From Labilibaculum sp. DW002 (GTDB lineage: Bacteria; Bacteroidota; Bacteroidia; Bacteroidales; Marinifilaceae), in the NCBI RefSeq assembly GCF_029029525.1, contig NZ_JAKJSC010000001.1, positions 1,612,001-1,676,000 of the forward strand: 64,000 nucleotides of DNA, read 5' to 3'. The notes beneath the pieces were generated by a model. That model was not told the origin of the DNA, did no database searches, and saw only the letters and a program-made list of their open reading frames with translations. Positions 24,084 through 32,893 of the stretch are shown here, one piece after another. Every line of letters starts with the position of its first letter. Position 1 is the first letter of the stretch. Both the position numbers and the translations under genes were made by a program.

Positions 24084-24989
24084 TTATTTTCTTTTGGATT
24101 TTCTCTTTAAACGATACTGCTTAGTATTATTTTCATTCATCCCCTTTATTCGAATCTGCCACAATAATTCTTTTACAAACTCCCTTTTTAATCCAATACT
24201 AATTCTTTCATCTTTACTTATAGAAACTCTTTCTTTTATTGATGTCTTTTTCTCCAATTGGTAAAAATTCGGCTTCTCTTTAAACTTCGACAGTCGAATC
24301 GGGTAGCGAATCACTTTACCTTTCCCATCGGTCACAAATACAACATGACCTCTCCCTGATCTGCTGATTTCGACATTGAAAAGTTTCAAGGTCTCATCAT
24401 AAATTGCTTTTGAATTTACTTCTTCCAACTGGTTGATATGATAGAAAAGACTCTCCAGACCTTGCTTGATGTTTCGGCTTTTGGCAGAAAATTTAAAAAC
24501 TGGCTTCTCGCATCTTTTACGATTATCCAACTGATGCCTTAACTCTAATTCTTTAATGTAATTCTGAGCCTTCTGCCGCTCATGATTGTCTTTTATTTTC
24601 TTGCCTGTTAGCTTATCAATCCTAGTAGATACAATATGGAAATGCGTCCTCTCCAAATCTTTGTGCTTGTAGATAAAGTAAGTCTGATCCCCATAGCCCA
24701 TGTGTTGCATAAAATTGTCAATTTCCTTTAGAATCATCTTATCATTTAATTTCTGGGAATCTTCTACAGATGGATTTACAGAGATGTGAAGGCATTTGTT
24801 TTTCACTCGGGCATTGAGCTTTTCGATGTCCGTAAGCTCTTTTAAACGATGACTTTTGTCGTAAAAAAAGGGATTAATGGCTTTGGTGTTCTTGCTATAG
24901 AAATAACTAGCTGCCTTCTGCTCCACTTTCTTTTCATTATAGAGAAAAGCATTTTCAGTATTGGCTGTTTGATGGATAACGATAACCAT
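24084..24989 (-). CDS. Relaxase / mobilisation nuclease
   Basis: The 301-residue protein has the MobA/VirD2-type relaxase signature. CLHISVNPS (about residues 65-73) is followed by a metal-binding HxH block, THFHIVSTRID (about 113-123). The likely catalytic tyrosine is among the N-terminal tyrosines (FLYNEKK or SYFYSK). The remainder is basic and contains KFSAKSRNIKQGLESLF. It would nick the origin of transfer and pilot the strand to the recipient. The mobC-like accessory gene ends 18 bases upstream, and a cluster of inverted repeats lies just before that gene. Confidence 0.88.
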   Translation of the reverse strand: MVIVIHQTANTENAFLYNEKKVEQKAASYFYSKNTKAINPFFYDKSHRLKELTDIEKLNARVKNKCLHISVNPSVEDSQKLNDKMILKEIDNFMQHMGYGDQTYFIYKHKDLERTHFHIVSTRIDKLTGKKIKDNHERQKAQNYIKELELRHQLDNRKRCEKPVFKFSAKSRNIKQGLESLFYHINQLEEVNSKAIYDETLKLFNVEISRSGRGHVVFVTDGKGKVIRYPIRLSKFKEKPNFYQLEKKTSIKERVSISKDERISIGLKREFVKELLWQIRIKGMNENNTKQYRLKRKSKRK

Positions 24990-25007
24990 GAAGGGAGCTT
25001 TTGTTTT

Positions 25008-25385
25008 TTATTCAATGACATCCATATACTTTTGCAAAACGGAAAAACAATTTCGGAGCTCTTTCAAAACTTTTAAAAAGACCTCACGATCTGAAGGACC
25101 AAATTGATGAACTTGCTGAGCATTGATATTCTTAGATACCTGATTGAGGTTCACTCCAATTTTGTTGAGTTCATAGTCCAGCTTTTTAGTAATCTGAACA
25201 AAGTCTTCACTCACTTCAATTTTTCGAATCTCCCTATTCTTCACAAGCTTTGCCCTGCAAAAATCACTCATCGTTCGATAGCCTTCCTTCTGGCATCTTT
25301 TTAGAAGAAGTCTCTTTTCTAGTTTGGTCAAACGAATCCGAACTCCATGTTCTAGCTTCTCATGTTTTTCTGTCTTGGGTCTCAT
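25008..25385 (-). CDS. mobC: MobC-type relaxosome accessory protein
   Basis: The 125-residue basic protein has an N-terminal ribbon-helix-helix-like region (HGVRIRLTKLEKRLLLKRC, then YRTMSDFCRAKL). The MobC-family C-terminal pattern LNKIGVNLNQVSKNINAQ follows. It would bind near oriT and help the relaxase open the strands. The start is the ATG at 25385, which has a strong GGAGGA six bases upstream. An in-frame TTG at 25412 lies within an inverted repeat and is rejected. Confidence 0.85.
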   Translation of the reverse strand: MRPKTEKHEKLEHGVRIRLTKLEKRLLLKRCQKEGYRTMSDFCRAKLVKNREIRKIEVSEDFVQITKKLDYELNKIGVNLNQVSKNINAQQVHQFGPSDREVFLKVLKELRNCFSVLQKYMDVIE

Positions 25386-25391
25386 ATCTAT

Positions 25392-25397
25392 TCCTCC
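25392..25397 (-). promoter_or_regulatory. Strong Shine-Dalgarno deciding the mobC start
   Basis: GGAGGA on the minus strand, six bases before the ATG at 25385. Strong ribosome binding sites are uncommon in this window, and this one settles the start codon. Confidence 0.75.
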
Positions 25398-25505
25398 TTG
25401 TCCGTTGGACAATCAAGCTTTTCATTCGGGGATGAAAAGTCCCTGCCGGAAGGCACAAGCGTTTTTGTGGAACAAAAACACATCTTGCATTCCCCTCTTT
25501 AAATT
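25398..25505. promoter_or_regulatory. oriT: Candidate origin of transfer (cluster of inverted repeats)
   Basis: Four hairpins stand side by side immediately upstream of mobC: TTGTCC-GTT-GGACAA (25398-25412), TTTTCAT-TCGGGG-ATGAAAA (about 25420-25438), TGCC-GGAA-GGCA (about 25444-25455) and GTTTTTGT-GGA-ACAAAAAC (25461-25479). Relaxase and mobC genes are usually next to their oriT, and such regions hold inverted repeats beside the nick. The exact nick is not identified. Confidence 0.55.
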
Positions 25506-25603
25506 TTAAATCCAGTCCTTGATTCAACTTATTTTTTCCAAAAAGGGAAGAACTCCCAACCTGCGGAAATGTCTTCCCTCACCTTAACTCAACCACGATT
25601 ATC

Positions 25604-26287
25604 TTATCCTACTTTCTGTTTTATTCCTTTCTTTTTTTCGGTCTTCTGCTCCTTCTCCTGTTCCTTTTCTTTCTCCTTTTTAAAACCGGAAAAGTTGATG
25701 CTGCGATTGGCTGCATCTACCTGAAGAGATGCTGAAAATTTCTTTCCATTTTTCCCGGTCATTCCATCCAGATGGATTTTCTTTCCAGCTGCCAATTGCT
25801 GTTTTTGTTCTTCGGAAAGACTTGCTCCCTTGATTTTTTCAGGGATATTAATATGCTTAGAACGAAGTGGAATCAGCTCATTGGTTTTGGCATCCAAAGA
25901 GAGGTAATAATTATCCTTTTCTCCCTTCTGATTGGTCATCTCAATGGTCTTTCCTAAGTGTTTGTCTTCCAAAAGAGCTGTTTTTTCTTCCTTGGTAAAT
26001 TTGTGTCCCAAATATTCATCAGGAATATGCAGGCGTTGAATGGGATGCACCTTTACTTTCACGCTGCCATCTTCCTCTTTCTGCAATCTGATTTTAGTAG
26101 GAATCCGATATTGCTCATCATTAATTTTGGCATTGATCGTGTATAGTTTAGCAGATCGAAAGCCATTTAAAAAATCTTTCAATTCCTGACTTTCCATTCG
26201 ATCTACAAAGTCTTTTTTGATCCCGGCTTTCTCCAGCTTTTCAAAAGGGATCTCTTCCTTGGTAATTCTTGTTGTTTGTTCCATCAT
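25604..26287 (-). CDS. DUF3945-type protein of conjugative elements
   Basis: The 227-residue, lysine-rich soluble protein contains FEKLEKAGIKKDFVDRM, then KIRLQKEEDGSVKVKVHPIQ and GHKFTKEEKTALLEDKHLG. These are marks of the DUF3945/DUF4099 proteins encoded on Bacteroidota conjugative transposons. The C-terminus (about 200-227) is a low-complexity KEKEQEKEQ tail. The function is unknown; the position between the coupling protein and the mobilisation genes suggests DNA processing. Two adjacent ATG codons are possible starts. Confidence 0.75.
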   Translation of the reverse strand: MMEQTTRITKEEIPFEKLEKAGIKKDFVDRMESQELKDFLNGFRSAKLYTINAKINDEQYRIPTKIRLQKEEDGSVKVKVHPIQRLHIPDEYLGHKFTKEEKTALLEDKHLGKTIEMTNQKGEKDNYYLSLDAKTNELIPLRSKHINIPEKIKGASLSEEQKQQLAAGKKIHLDGMTGKNGKKFSASLQVDAANRSINFSGFKKEKEKEQEKEQKTEKKKGIKQKVG

Positions 26288-26329
26288 TTCAAATTTTACT
26301 AGTTAGTATTCTGCATAAATGGGCCAAGC

Positions 26330-28261
26330 TTATTGCTTGCTGATTTTGCATTCAATCAAAATCTTCTGAATATCCTCGCAGATTCGGCTGCGATTGTTTT
26401 CAAGCACTTCCTGCACATCATCAAACTGATAAATATCAGGGATGGACTGATAGCGCTTTTCTTCCCTTTTCACCTGATGGGGATCCACCTGAATCAAAGC
26501 GTTGAAATTCTTTTGGGCGATCTCCTCTCCAAAATTGTCGGCGATCTGTCCCACCATCACTCCTTGCGGCAGGGTGGCAATTTTCCCTTCCGGAACCAGA
26601 TAATCCATCTGTGTTGAAAAGGAAGTGGATTGTGTGTTTCTGTTGATCGTAACGGACTGTCTCTCCTGCAGGATTTTCCCCATTCTGCTCTGAATGAACT
26701 TGGCCGTATCGCCAACCGATTGACCCGCAAACACATTCCCTATATTGGTCAAAATGGCATTGGCCTGTTCCTTCCCATAGTCCCGAATCAACTGATCAAT
26801 TGTCTGCATGCCCAGCAAGGTTGAAATTCGATTGCTTCGGGCCGTTGCGATCAGAGTATCCAAACCCCGAAAATAAATGGTGGGCAGCTCATCAAAGATC
26901 AAAGAAGATTTGCGCTGCCCCTTTCGGTTCATCACCTTGAGCATTCTGGTGATGTACAGGGAAAGTACGGCTCCGTACATCTCAATTCGAAGGGGATTGT
27001 TAGCCAGACAAATCACCTTTGGCTGTTTGGGATCATTGATATCCAAAGAGAAATCATTTCCTGAACAAATCCAGTAAATCTCCTTACTGATGATCTTGGA
27101 AATGGCAATCTTTAAACTCCCCAACTGTCCTTCCAGCTGTTCACTGGCTCCTCTTTGGTGTGCATTCAGAAAAGGGTTGATGATGTTCACTACATCTTTT
27201 TCCTGGGAAAGCACTTCAAAAAGATCATCATAGTCCAGTTGCAAGAGTTCTATGGCATGAGGCAGTGTGCAATACTGCCCATTTTGGTAGCGCTTCAAAA
27301 ACCAGATGACCGCTGCAAAAAAGGAGACGGCAGATTCGGAAAAGAACTCTCCTTGCTTTCGGATCCACTCCCGGTTCAAATTGTAAAGAACCGTTCTGGA
27401 AGATTCAAAGGCATCAATGGGTGATTCCATCAGTTCCGGTGCCAAAGGATTGCAACGATAGGATTTTTGGATGTCATCAAAATTAATGATGTAAAAGGCT
27501 GAAGCCGCTGGCAGTTTCTTGTTCTTTTTTGCCTTCAAAAAATGATTGTAGGCCACTTGGGACAGATCCGGAAATTTAAAATCATACACGCACATGCAAA
27601 ACCCTTTGTTCAGGTGTTGTTTGATAAAAGGCAGTACCACGGAAAAGGATTTTCCAGAGCCAGGTGTTCCAATTACCATGCTTCCTCGAAATGGATTGAT
27701 CACATTGATCCACCCCTGCTTCGCTTCTCCTTTGTTCTGAAACTGAGTGGGCAGATTGACCGAATACTCATTCTCTTGCAGCTTCTGAAGTTGTGGAAAA
27801 CTTTCATTCTCACTGTTGAAACGATCTTTCATCAGGTTCACATTAATCAGTTTAGAGATATTATCAAAGGCAATGTTCAGAATCACAAAGCCCCAAAAGG
27901 AAAACAGAAGATAAAGGCCTGCCTGACATTTGACTAGCAGTAAGCTTCCCCAGTAAAGGACCAAGCTAAAGAGAACCTGAAAGATCAGAGTGGAAATTTT
28001 CAATTCCCTGTCCTTTTTGGCTTTGGTTCCAATGCAGGTAATGATTAAAAAAATCATACAGACCGTCTTTGAGTAAAGTGGTGAACTCAAAAACTCAATA
28101 TTTATCAATTTGGCGAACAGAGCTTCCAATTCCAGCTGGTAAATCCCTATTGCTTTGAAAAAAGCCATTTGGCTCAAGTACAAAGACAGGATCAAAAGGA
28201 AGTAGGAAAAAAATCGAAATCCCTCATGCAACCTTACCAATTCTCTGGATTCATCACTCAT
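26330..28261 (-). CDS. VirD4/TraG-type coupling ATPase (T4CP)
   Basis: The 643-residue inner-membrane ATPase connects the relaxosome to the transfer channel. Membrane helices lie at about 18-36, 65-80 and 90-130. The Walker A GTPGSGKS is at about residue 197 and is preceded by NPFRGSMVI. Walker B is SSLIFDELPTIYF, and the conserved ATARSNRISTLLGMQ follows. The C-terminal part matches the TraG/TraD DNA-translocase fold found with MobC-type mobilisation. It lies between traN (21 bases upstream) and the DUF3945 gene. Confidence 0.92.
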   Translation of the reverse strand: MSDESRELVRLHEGFRFFSYFLLILSLYLSQMAFFKAIGIYQLELEALFAKLINIEFLSSPLYSKTVCMIFLIITCIGTKAKKDRELKISTLIFQVLFSLVLYWGSLLLVKCQAGLYLLFSFWGFVILNIAFDNISKLINVNLMKDRFNSENESFPQLQKLQENEYSVNLPTQFQNKGEAKQGWINVINPFRGSMVIGTPGSGKSFSVVLPFIKQHLNKGFCMCVYDFKFPDLSQVAYNHFLKAKKNKKLPAASAFYIINFDDIQKSYRCNPLAPELMESPIDAFESSRTVLYNLNREWIRKQGEFFSESAVSFFAAVIWFLKRYQNGQYCTLPHAIELLQLDYDDLFEVLSQEKDVVNIINPFLNAHQRGASEQLEGQLGSLKIAISKIISKEIYWICSGNDFSLDINDPKQPKVICLANNPLRIEMYGAVLSLYITRMLKVMNRKGQRKSSLIFDELPTIYFRGLDTLIATARSNRISTLLGMQTIDQLIRDYGKEQANAILTNIGNVFAGQSVGDTAKFIQSRMGKILQERQSVTINRNTQSTSFSTQMDYLVPEGKIATLPQGVMVGQIADNFGEEIAQKNFNALIQVDPHQVKREEKRYQSIPDIYQFDDVQEVLENNRSRICEDIQKILIECKISKQ

Positions 28262-28281
28262 CTTTTCCTATCCTTTTTGAC

Positions 28282-29079
28282 TTATAAATTTTCGGCCTTA
28301 AGAATATCTCCGTTCTCCAATTCCAGACTAAGCTTTCTTCCGGTGTTACCCAGCGCTTTTTCCAGCATTTCAATTCGCAGTACCCGCTGATCGGGAACAT
28401 TCAGCTTGGGCAGAACAAAAATTTCTCGGACAGAGCTTTTGGCTGGAACATAAGCTAGGGAGTAATATTGAAAGCGGGGGCGCAACTGGTATTCCTGAGC
28501 ATTACTGGCCCGAAACTGTCTTTTATCAGCAATCCACCATTGAAAGCTCTCCAAATCATAGCCCATGTCCGTGTCGTTTTTGATTCCAACTTCAAAAAAC
28601 AAAACATCATTGCTCAAATAAATGTTCCTTAACTCCAAACTGATGCCGTCTTTTGCCATTTTGTGCCTTCTCCCACTGCGTTTTTGGCGGGCTAAAATTC
28701 TTCTGCAATTATCATCCAATGCTTCCTTACTCATTAGCTGACCCAAGTATAAATCTGCTTCTCTGGATTCAAAATCCTGAAGTAAATATGCATTTTCCGG
28801 GTCTGTCCCATATGTCAGAATTAGTGTATAGAGCTGCCCAGCTGAAACTAAAGTAATGGAGCTTTCTCCTTCAAATTCGACCAAAGCTTTGATGCGAACC
28901 AAATTCGGATGTTCAGGTACAATTCCAGCCAAAAGTAAATCTTGATTACCTAGCTGTAAATAGGTAATTTCCTCTTCTGAAATCAGATGAATAACTTTGT
29001 TCTCACAGACCTTAATCTGATTTTCTGCAAACAGTATTAATGGGAACAAAAGGAAAAAGGTAATATTGTATTTTTTCAT
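28282..29079 (-). CDS. traN: Conjugative transposon protein TraN
   Basis: The 265-residue exported protein has a signal peptide (MKKYNITFFLLFPLILFA) and the TraN/DUF4138 layout: VIHLISEEEITYLQLGNQDL near the start, KDGISLELRNIYLSNDVLFFEVGIKN in two blocks mid-protein, and RIEMLEKALGNTGRKLSLEL at the end. It probably corresponds to VirB9, part of the outer ring of the secretion channel with TraM. The start follows the traM stop by two bases. Confidence 0.88.
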   Translation of the reverse strand: MKKYNITFFLLFPLILFAENQIKVCENKVIHLISEEEITYLQLGNQDLLLAGIVPEHPNLVRIKALVEFEGESSITLVSAGQLYTLILTYGTDPENAYLLQDFESREADLYLGQLMSKEALDDNCRRILARQKRSGRRHKMAKDGISLELRNIYLSNDVLFFEVGIKNDTDMGYDLESFQWWIADKRQFRASNAQEYQLRPRFQYYSLAYVPAKSSVREIFVLPKLNVPDQRVLRIEMLEKALGNTGRKLSLELENGDILKAENL

Positions 29080-29081
29080 CT

Positions 29082-30248
29082 CTATTGCTTTTTACTGATT
29101 AAATAAACAAGGGTATTTTTCTTGATACTGACTTTTTTCAGCCTTACTCTTTTCAGAAGGCTTCGTGTTGTTTGATCAGCTGCTGAAATGCCCATATTAG
29201 CTATTGGATCATTACTCATTCCCCATAGGCTTGAAGCATTGGTTCTGCTCCCCACTTCTTTGCTCACTCTTCTAGACACATTATCGGGGATGTACAAACC
29301 TGGCAAACCATCCAAATCATGAATTTCCAAGTTCACAGGCAAAAAATAATCTGCAACAGGAAAATTGGAAACTCGTATGTACAGACGCTCATTATTGATC
29401 TTACATATCCCGTATAAAAATGAATTTTCTAGTACTTTTCGTCCGTCCAGCCAGGCATCTTCGAGTAAACGCATTTTGATCCTGTTCCCATTCAGCACCT
29501 TGCTGCTTTCATAAATTTCAGCTCTAATCATGGAGTTGGAAGTAATCTTCCCATTGAAACTCACCTTCTCTTTCTTTTCCAATGTGAAGCTCCTTAATCT
29601 TTGCTTTTTCAGCTGAAATAGTTGACTCTTTGTTTGCTCCAGATAAAATTTCAAAGAATCATTTTCCTGATTCAGGCTGATATTTTCATCAAAGACCTCC
29701 TCCAATTCTTCCAATCCTGTTTCGGAATCTACCAATTTGCTTCTCCCTTGTTTTTCTTGAGGTATTGGCCTTACCGCTTTTTTAACTGGACTTTTCTGGA
29801 TTTTCTTTTGACATGGAGAAGCTTCCTTTTCCAAATCATTTCTAACCAGTATTTCCTTTTGTCGAATGTGTGCCAGCAGTTGAGCAGAAACATCTTCCTT
29901 CTGATTTTTTTGCAAAAGGACCAAAAGACTGTCTGTTCCCACAACTGAGTCACTTCCTTCTTGTTCTCCTTCCTTTAAAACATGCTCTTGCTGAGCGTTT
30001 TCATTTCCCAATTGAACAGCCAAATCTTGCTGTTGATAGGCTTCCATTTTATCAAAGATCTCTATGCTCTTTTCTGCTTCAGGCAGGAAGTAATTAGCTC
30101 CTTCTTTTTCAGCCTTATTATTCGCAAGAGCATTTTGCTTTAAAGCCTTCTCTCCACCTCCTAAAATGTAGAAAATGAGTATCACAAAGGGAAGCAGTAC
30201 TATAGGAAGTATGAGTAAGGCCTTATTTTTTTGTAGATAAGTTCTCAT
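29082..30248 (-). CDS. traM: Conjugative transposon protein TraM
   Basis: The product is 388 residues when started at the ATG at 30248, which places a transmembrane helix at about 12-30 (LLILPIVLLPFVILIFYIL) right behind a short cytoplasmic tip, as in the family. A long Gln/Glu-rich linker spans about 50-250. The periplasmic TraM/VirB10-like C-terminus contains ENSFLYGICKINNERLYI and GLYIPDNVSRR. A TTG-initiated version starting 36 codons earlier would run through the traL gene and is rejected. The gene overlaps the end of traL by 26 bases. Confidence 0.87.
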   Translation of the reverse strand: MRTYLQKNKALLILPIVLLPFVILIFYILGGGEKALKQNALANNKAEKEGANYFLPEAEKSIEIFDKMEAYQQQDLAVQLGNENAQQEHVLKEGEQEGSDSVVGTDSLLVLLQKNQKEDVSAQLLAHIRQKEILVRNDLEKEASPCQKKIQKSPVKKAVRPIPQEKQGRSKLVDSETGLEELEEVFDENISLNQENDSLKFYLEQTKSQLFQLKKQRLRSFTLEKKEKVSFNGKITSNSMIRAEIYESSKVLNGNRIKMRLLEDAWLDGRKVLENSFLYGICKINNERLYIRVSNFPVADYFLPVNLEIHDLDGLPGLYIPDNVSRRVSKEVGSRTNASSLWGMSNDPIANMGISAADQTTRSLLKRVRLKKVSIKKNTLVYLISKKQ

Positions 30249-30558
30249 GTAAATTTCGTTTAAGTTGGTTTTCAAATGTATCCACCGGCATCGCAAATGT
30301 TGACGTACCAGTTTGTATCTTGTTTGTTTCACTGACATTTCCAGTAGGTGATTCAAGCTGATGCCCTACAAACTTTGCCACTGGCAACCAGATAAAAGAG
30401 CTTCCAAACAGAAGCAGAAATGCAATCACAATCAGTGCCCATTTTCCTTTTCTCACATTCGGAGCCAAGGCCTTGTCCTTCTCATCGGCTCTACTCAGCC
30501 AGGCATCAAAAAGCATTGGAAGACTTTTGCTTTGTTGTGGAGATCGCTTCTTTTCCAT
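30223..30558 (-). CDS. TraL-like small membrane protein
   Basis: The 111-residue protein has one transmembrane helix at about 43-60 (ALIVIAFLLLFGSSFIWLPV) between a charged N-terminus and a periplasmic tail. Size, topology and position between traK and traM fit TraL (DUF3989) of CTnDOT-type elements, although the sequence itself is not distinctive. Confidence 0.65.
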   Translation of the reverse strand: MEKKRSPQQSKSLPMLFDAWLSRADEKDKALAPNVRKGKWALIVIAFLLLFGSSFIWLPVAKFVGHQLESPTGNVSETNKIQTGTSTFAMPVDTFENQLKRNLHENLSTKK

Positions 30559-30572
30559 AATGATGTTTTTTT

Positions 30573-31199
30573 TTAGAATTGTTTTCTTCTGATGGTTTCA
30601 ATGTCCTTATTGTCCTCTATCCTCCAGTTCTCCAATAAAAAGCCATGGGGATTGTTATCCGTTCTGGAGATGTTTCGCATAGCTCCGGAAGTACTTAAAT
30701 TCCGAATCGTAATGTTGGACTTGCGCACAATTTTCTGCTTTCCAAAAAAATGAAAGCGGTAAGGATAGGCTGAAAAATCCAGCTCTATGGAATCGGTCTG
30801 CACAGTCATGCTAATATCTGAGGCGATCACCTGATTGTAGACATTGTTCTCCTTGAAAGACTGATATTGATCCATGGCGGAACGATCTGACAAATGAAGT
30901 GCTTCCCGGACATTATTTTCGATGTATTGTTTGTCAGGTTCCAAAGTGAAAAACAACTCATGAAAGCGTTTGACATGATCCCTGGCTTCCGCATTTCTGT
31001 TCTCGGTGATGTCTTCCCGAAGCGCTACCAAAAGAGATTTCCCATTATCCAGCACATAGATTTTTTGTTTGGACCGCTCCACCAGATTCAAGGAAATAGT
31101 AAACACATAGACACTTAGCCCAATCATAGAAAGACTGGTAATGAGCAGTACATAAACTGTAAACCTAAATTTTCTTTGGATATCAAATAGTTTTTTCAT
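30573..31199 (-). CDS. traK: Conjugative transposon protein TraK
   Basis: The 208-residue protein has a single N-terminal membrane anchor at about 12-35 (FTVYVLLITSLSMIGLSVYVF) and a periplasmic domain with VYVLDNGKSLLVALREDITENR in two blocks, then ARDHVKRFHELFFTL, characteristic of TraK. It is the VirB8-like assembly factor of these type IV secretion systems. Neighbours traJ and traL are spaced by 10-15 bases. Confidence 0.9.
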   Translation of the reverse strand: MKKLFDIQRKFRFTVYVLLITSLSMIGLSVYVFTISLNLVERSKQKIYVLDNGKSLLVALREDITENRNAEARDHVKRFHELFFTLEPDKQYIENNVREALHLSDRSAMDQYQSFKENNVYNQVIASDISMTVQTDSIELDFSAYPYRFHFFGKQKIVRKSNITIRNLSTSGAMRNISRTDNNPHGFLLENWRIEDNKDIETIRRKQF

Positions 31200-31209
31200 G
31201 ATGCGTATT

Positions 31210-32160
31210 TTATTTCAACATCCCTTTGGTAATTGCCATGGTGGCCGCAGTTCTGACCATTCTTCCTCCTCCGGAACCTGTTCCCGAAGCTTGTACAATC
31301 CAGGAGGCAATCTTAGGAACTAAACTCAAGCCTATGATTCCACAAACCGGAACAATCAGGCTGGAAACATAGAACATTTGAGGCTGATAGATCATCATGC
31401 TGTTGATCTGATTGATCTCCCATTCCAGCATATAGATCAGTACCTCCTGATCCAATGAGAGAATCAAAAGAGCAATGGGCAGATAGAGATTTACATTGAT
31501 AAAACGGGCAATCCATTGCAGGTAGTTGTCTTGAAATCCATCAAAAATTGAAAGGGCAAAAACCAGAGGGCCAAAGATCACCAGCAGGACACAAAAAACT
31601 GTTCGCAAAAAGGCAATCAAATAGACAATGGCTTCAAACAGTGATTCCAGCACCTGACGGATGGCATCCATGATGTAAAAATTGATCTGGTTTTGAATGG
31701 CCCTTCCGGTGAAGATGTTGTAGGTGGTCAGCAGCAGATTAACGCCCTTGTCCCAAAGGGCCGCTTCCTTCTCCTCATTTTCATAGAAAATGGGTAAATC
31801 TGATGCCAGCATGGCATCCTGCTTTTCCTCCAGCAATTGAGCCACCTCCAGTTTTTTATTGGCGTAGATGCTTTCTGAAAGTGAAGCCAGGCCTTTGGTC
31901 GGCACCATTAGCAAATTCACAAAAACGCCCCAAAAACTTAGCACCAACACAAAGGCAAAAGGACGCAATAGTGGCAAAAGTGAAATGGGATTGTCTGCAA
32001 TGAGCTCCTCATAAATCCGCTTGGAAATGTAAAAGAAGGCCGCGATTCCCCCAATGGCTCTGGCCATATCCACCAAAAGCCGGGCATGGGAGATTCCGCT
32101 GGCAATCAAAGTATCTGTAAAGGCAAAAAAGTCATCTGTTGTAAGTACTTGTAAGATCAT
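31210..32160 (-). CDS. traJ: Conjugative transposon protein TraJ
   Basis: The 316-residue polytopic membrane protein resembles VirB6/TrbL. Several hydrophobic helices are visible (about 25-45, 60-90, 175-215 and 225-250) around the TraJ segment SILLLIFGPLVFALSIFDGF-like FGPLVFALSIFDGFQDNYLQW. A Gly-rich C-terminus (GTGSGGGRMVRTAATMA) completes it. It should form the inner-membrane pore of the conjugation machine. Confidence 0.9.
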   Translation of the reverse strand: MILQVLTTDDFFAFTDTLIASGISHARLLVDMARAIGGIAAFFYISKRIYEELIADNPISLLPLLRPFAFVLVLSFWGVFVNLLMVPTKGLASLSESIYANKKLEVAQLLEEKQDAMLASDLPIFYENEEKEAALWDKGVNLLLTTYNIFTGRAIQNQINFYIMDAIRQVLESLFEAIVYLIAFLRTVFCVLLVIFGPLVFALSIFDGFQDNYLQWIARFINVNLYLPIALLILSLDQEVLIYMLEWEINQINSMMIYQPQMFYVSSLIVPVCGIIGLSLVPKIASWIVQASGTGSGGGRMVRTAATMAITKGMLK

Positions 32161-32170
32161 GAGCTTGGTT

Positions 32171-32884
32171 TTAATGGGTTAAAAAGGCATAGGAACCTGT
32201 CTGCTTCGGGGTAAATGAATGGAAGAATTTCAACTTGTTATAAGTATAATCCAACTCGCCATTGAATTTGTGAACCGACATTTTCAGATCTGTGAAAGCA
32301 TGTAATTTCTCACCCTGTTCCGATTCCAGAAAGTTGACCATCAGAAATTGTTCCAGCATCTGGTTGGCTTCCTGTTTGAGTAACTTCTTTACTTCCCCTC
32401 CCTTTTCCAAATGTTCCAGACCATCCAGTTTTGCATACAAACTGATAAAAGATTCGGTGAGGCCATAGAGATCTTCCAATTGATCAAAACGGCTGTTATA
32501 CAATTTTTGATCGATCTGTTTTTGCAAGGCATTCATCATTTTGATCCAGCCTGTTTCCTGATACCTTCCTTTGAACTGAGAACGTTCCATGAATTTGGCA
32601 GCCAATCGCATTAATCCCGTTTTTATTTTCCCTGTGATCTCCTTAGAATCCGTTACCGGCACGGACGTCACCTTCCAGTAGTAATGTGTGAATGGCGTTT
32701 TTACAAACAAGTGAGGAACAGGAGGCAACCATCCTTTAAAAGCAATAAAAGACATGGGGTATTTATTTTTCATTTGAGGGTATCTCCCTTTCCATTTTTT
32801 GATGGCAACAGCTTGCCCATTGATTGTCATTACTGATCCCAACAAAATGAAAATGATCAGCAAGTAGTTTTTTATTTTATTCAT
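32171..32884 (-). CDS. Exported protein of the transfer operon, unknown family
   Basis: The 237-residue protein has a signal peptide (MNKIKNYLLIIFILLGSVMTINGQA). The helical body contains KGRYQETGWIKMMNALQKQ and LEDLYGLTESFISLY, with a tail ending GSYAFLTH. It lies between traI and traJ with 10-base gaps, so it is surely part of the tra operon and probably periplasmic. No CTnDOT counterpart was recognised. Confidence 0.6.
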   Translation of the reverse strand: MNKIKNYLLIIFILLGSVMTINGQAVAIKKWKGRYPQMKNKYPMSFIAFKGWLPPVPHLFVKTPFTHYYWKVTSVPVTDSKEITGKIKTGLMRLAAKFMERSQFKGRYQETGWIKMMNALQKQIDQKLYNSRFDQLEDLYGLTESFISLYAKLDGLEHLEKGGEVKKLLKQEANQMLEQFLMVNFLESEQGEKLHAFTDLKMSVHKFNGELDYTYNKLKFFHSFTPKQTGSYAFLTH

Positions 32885-32893
32885 GATTAAAAT

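Noticed and set aside
29622-29948. Long plus-strand frames within traM and the coupling protein region
   Set aside because: They are antisense shadows of well-supported tra genes.
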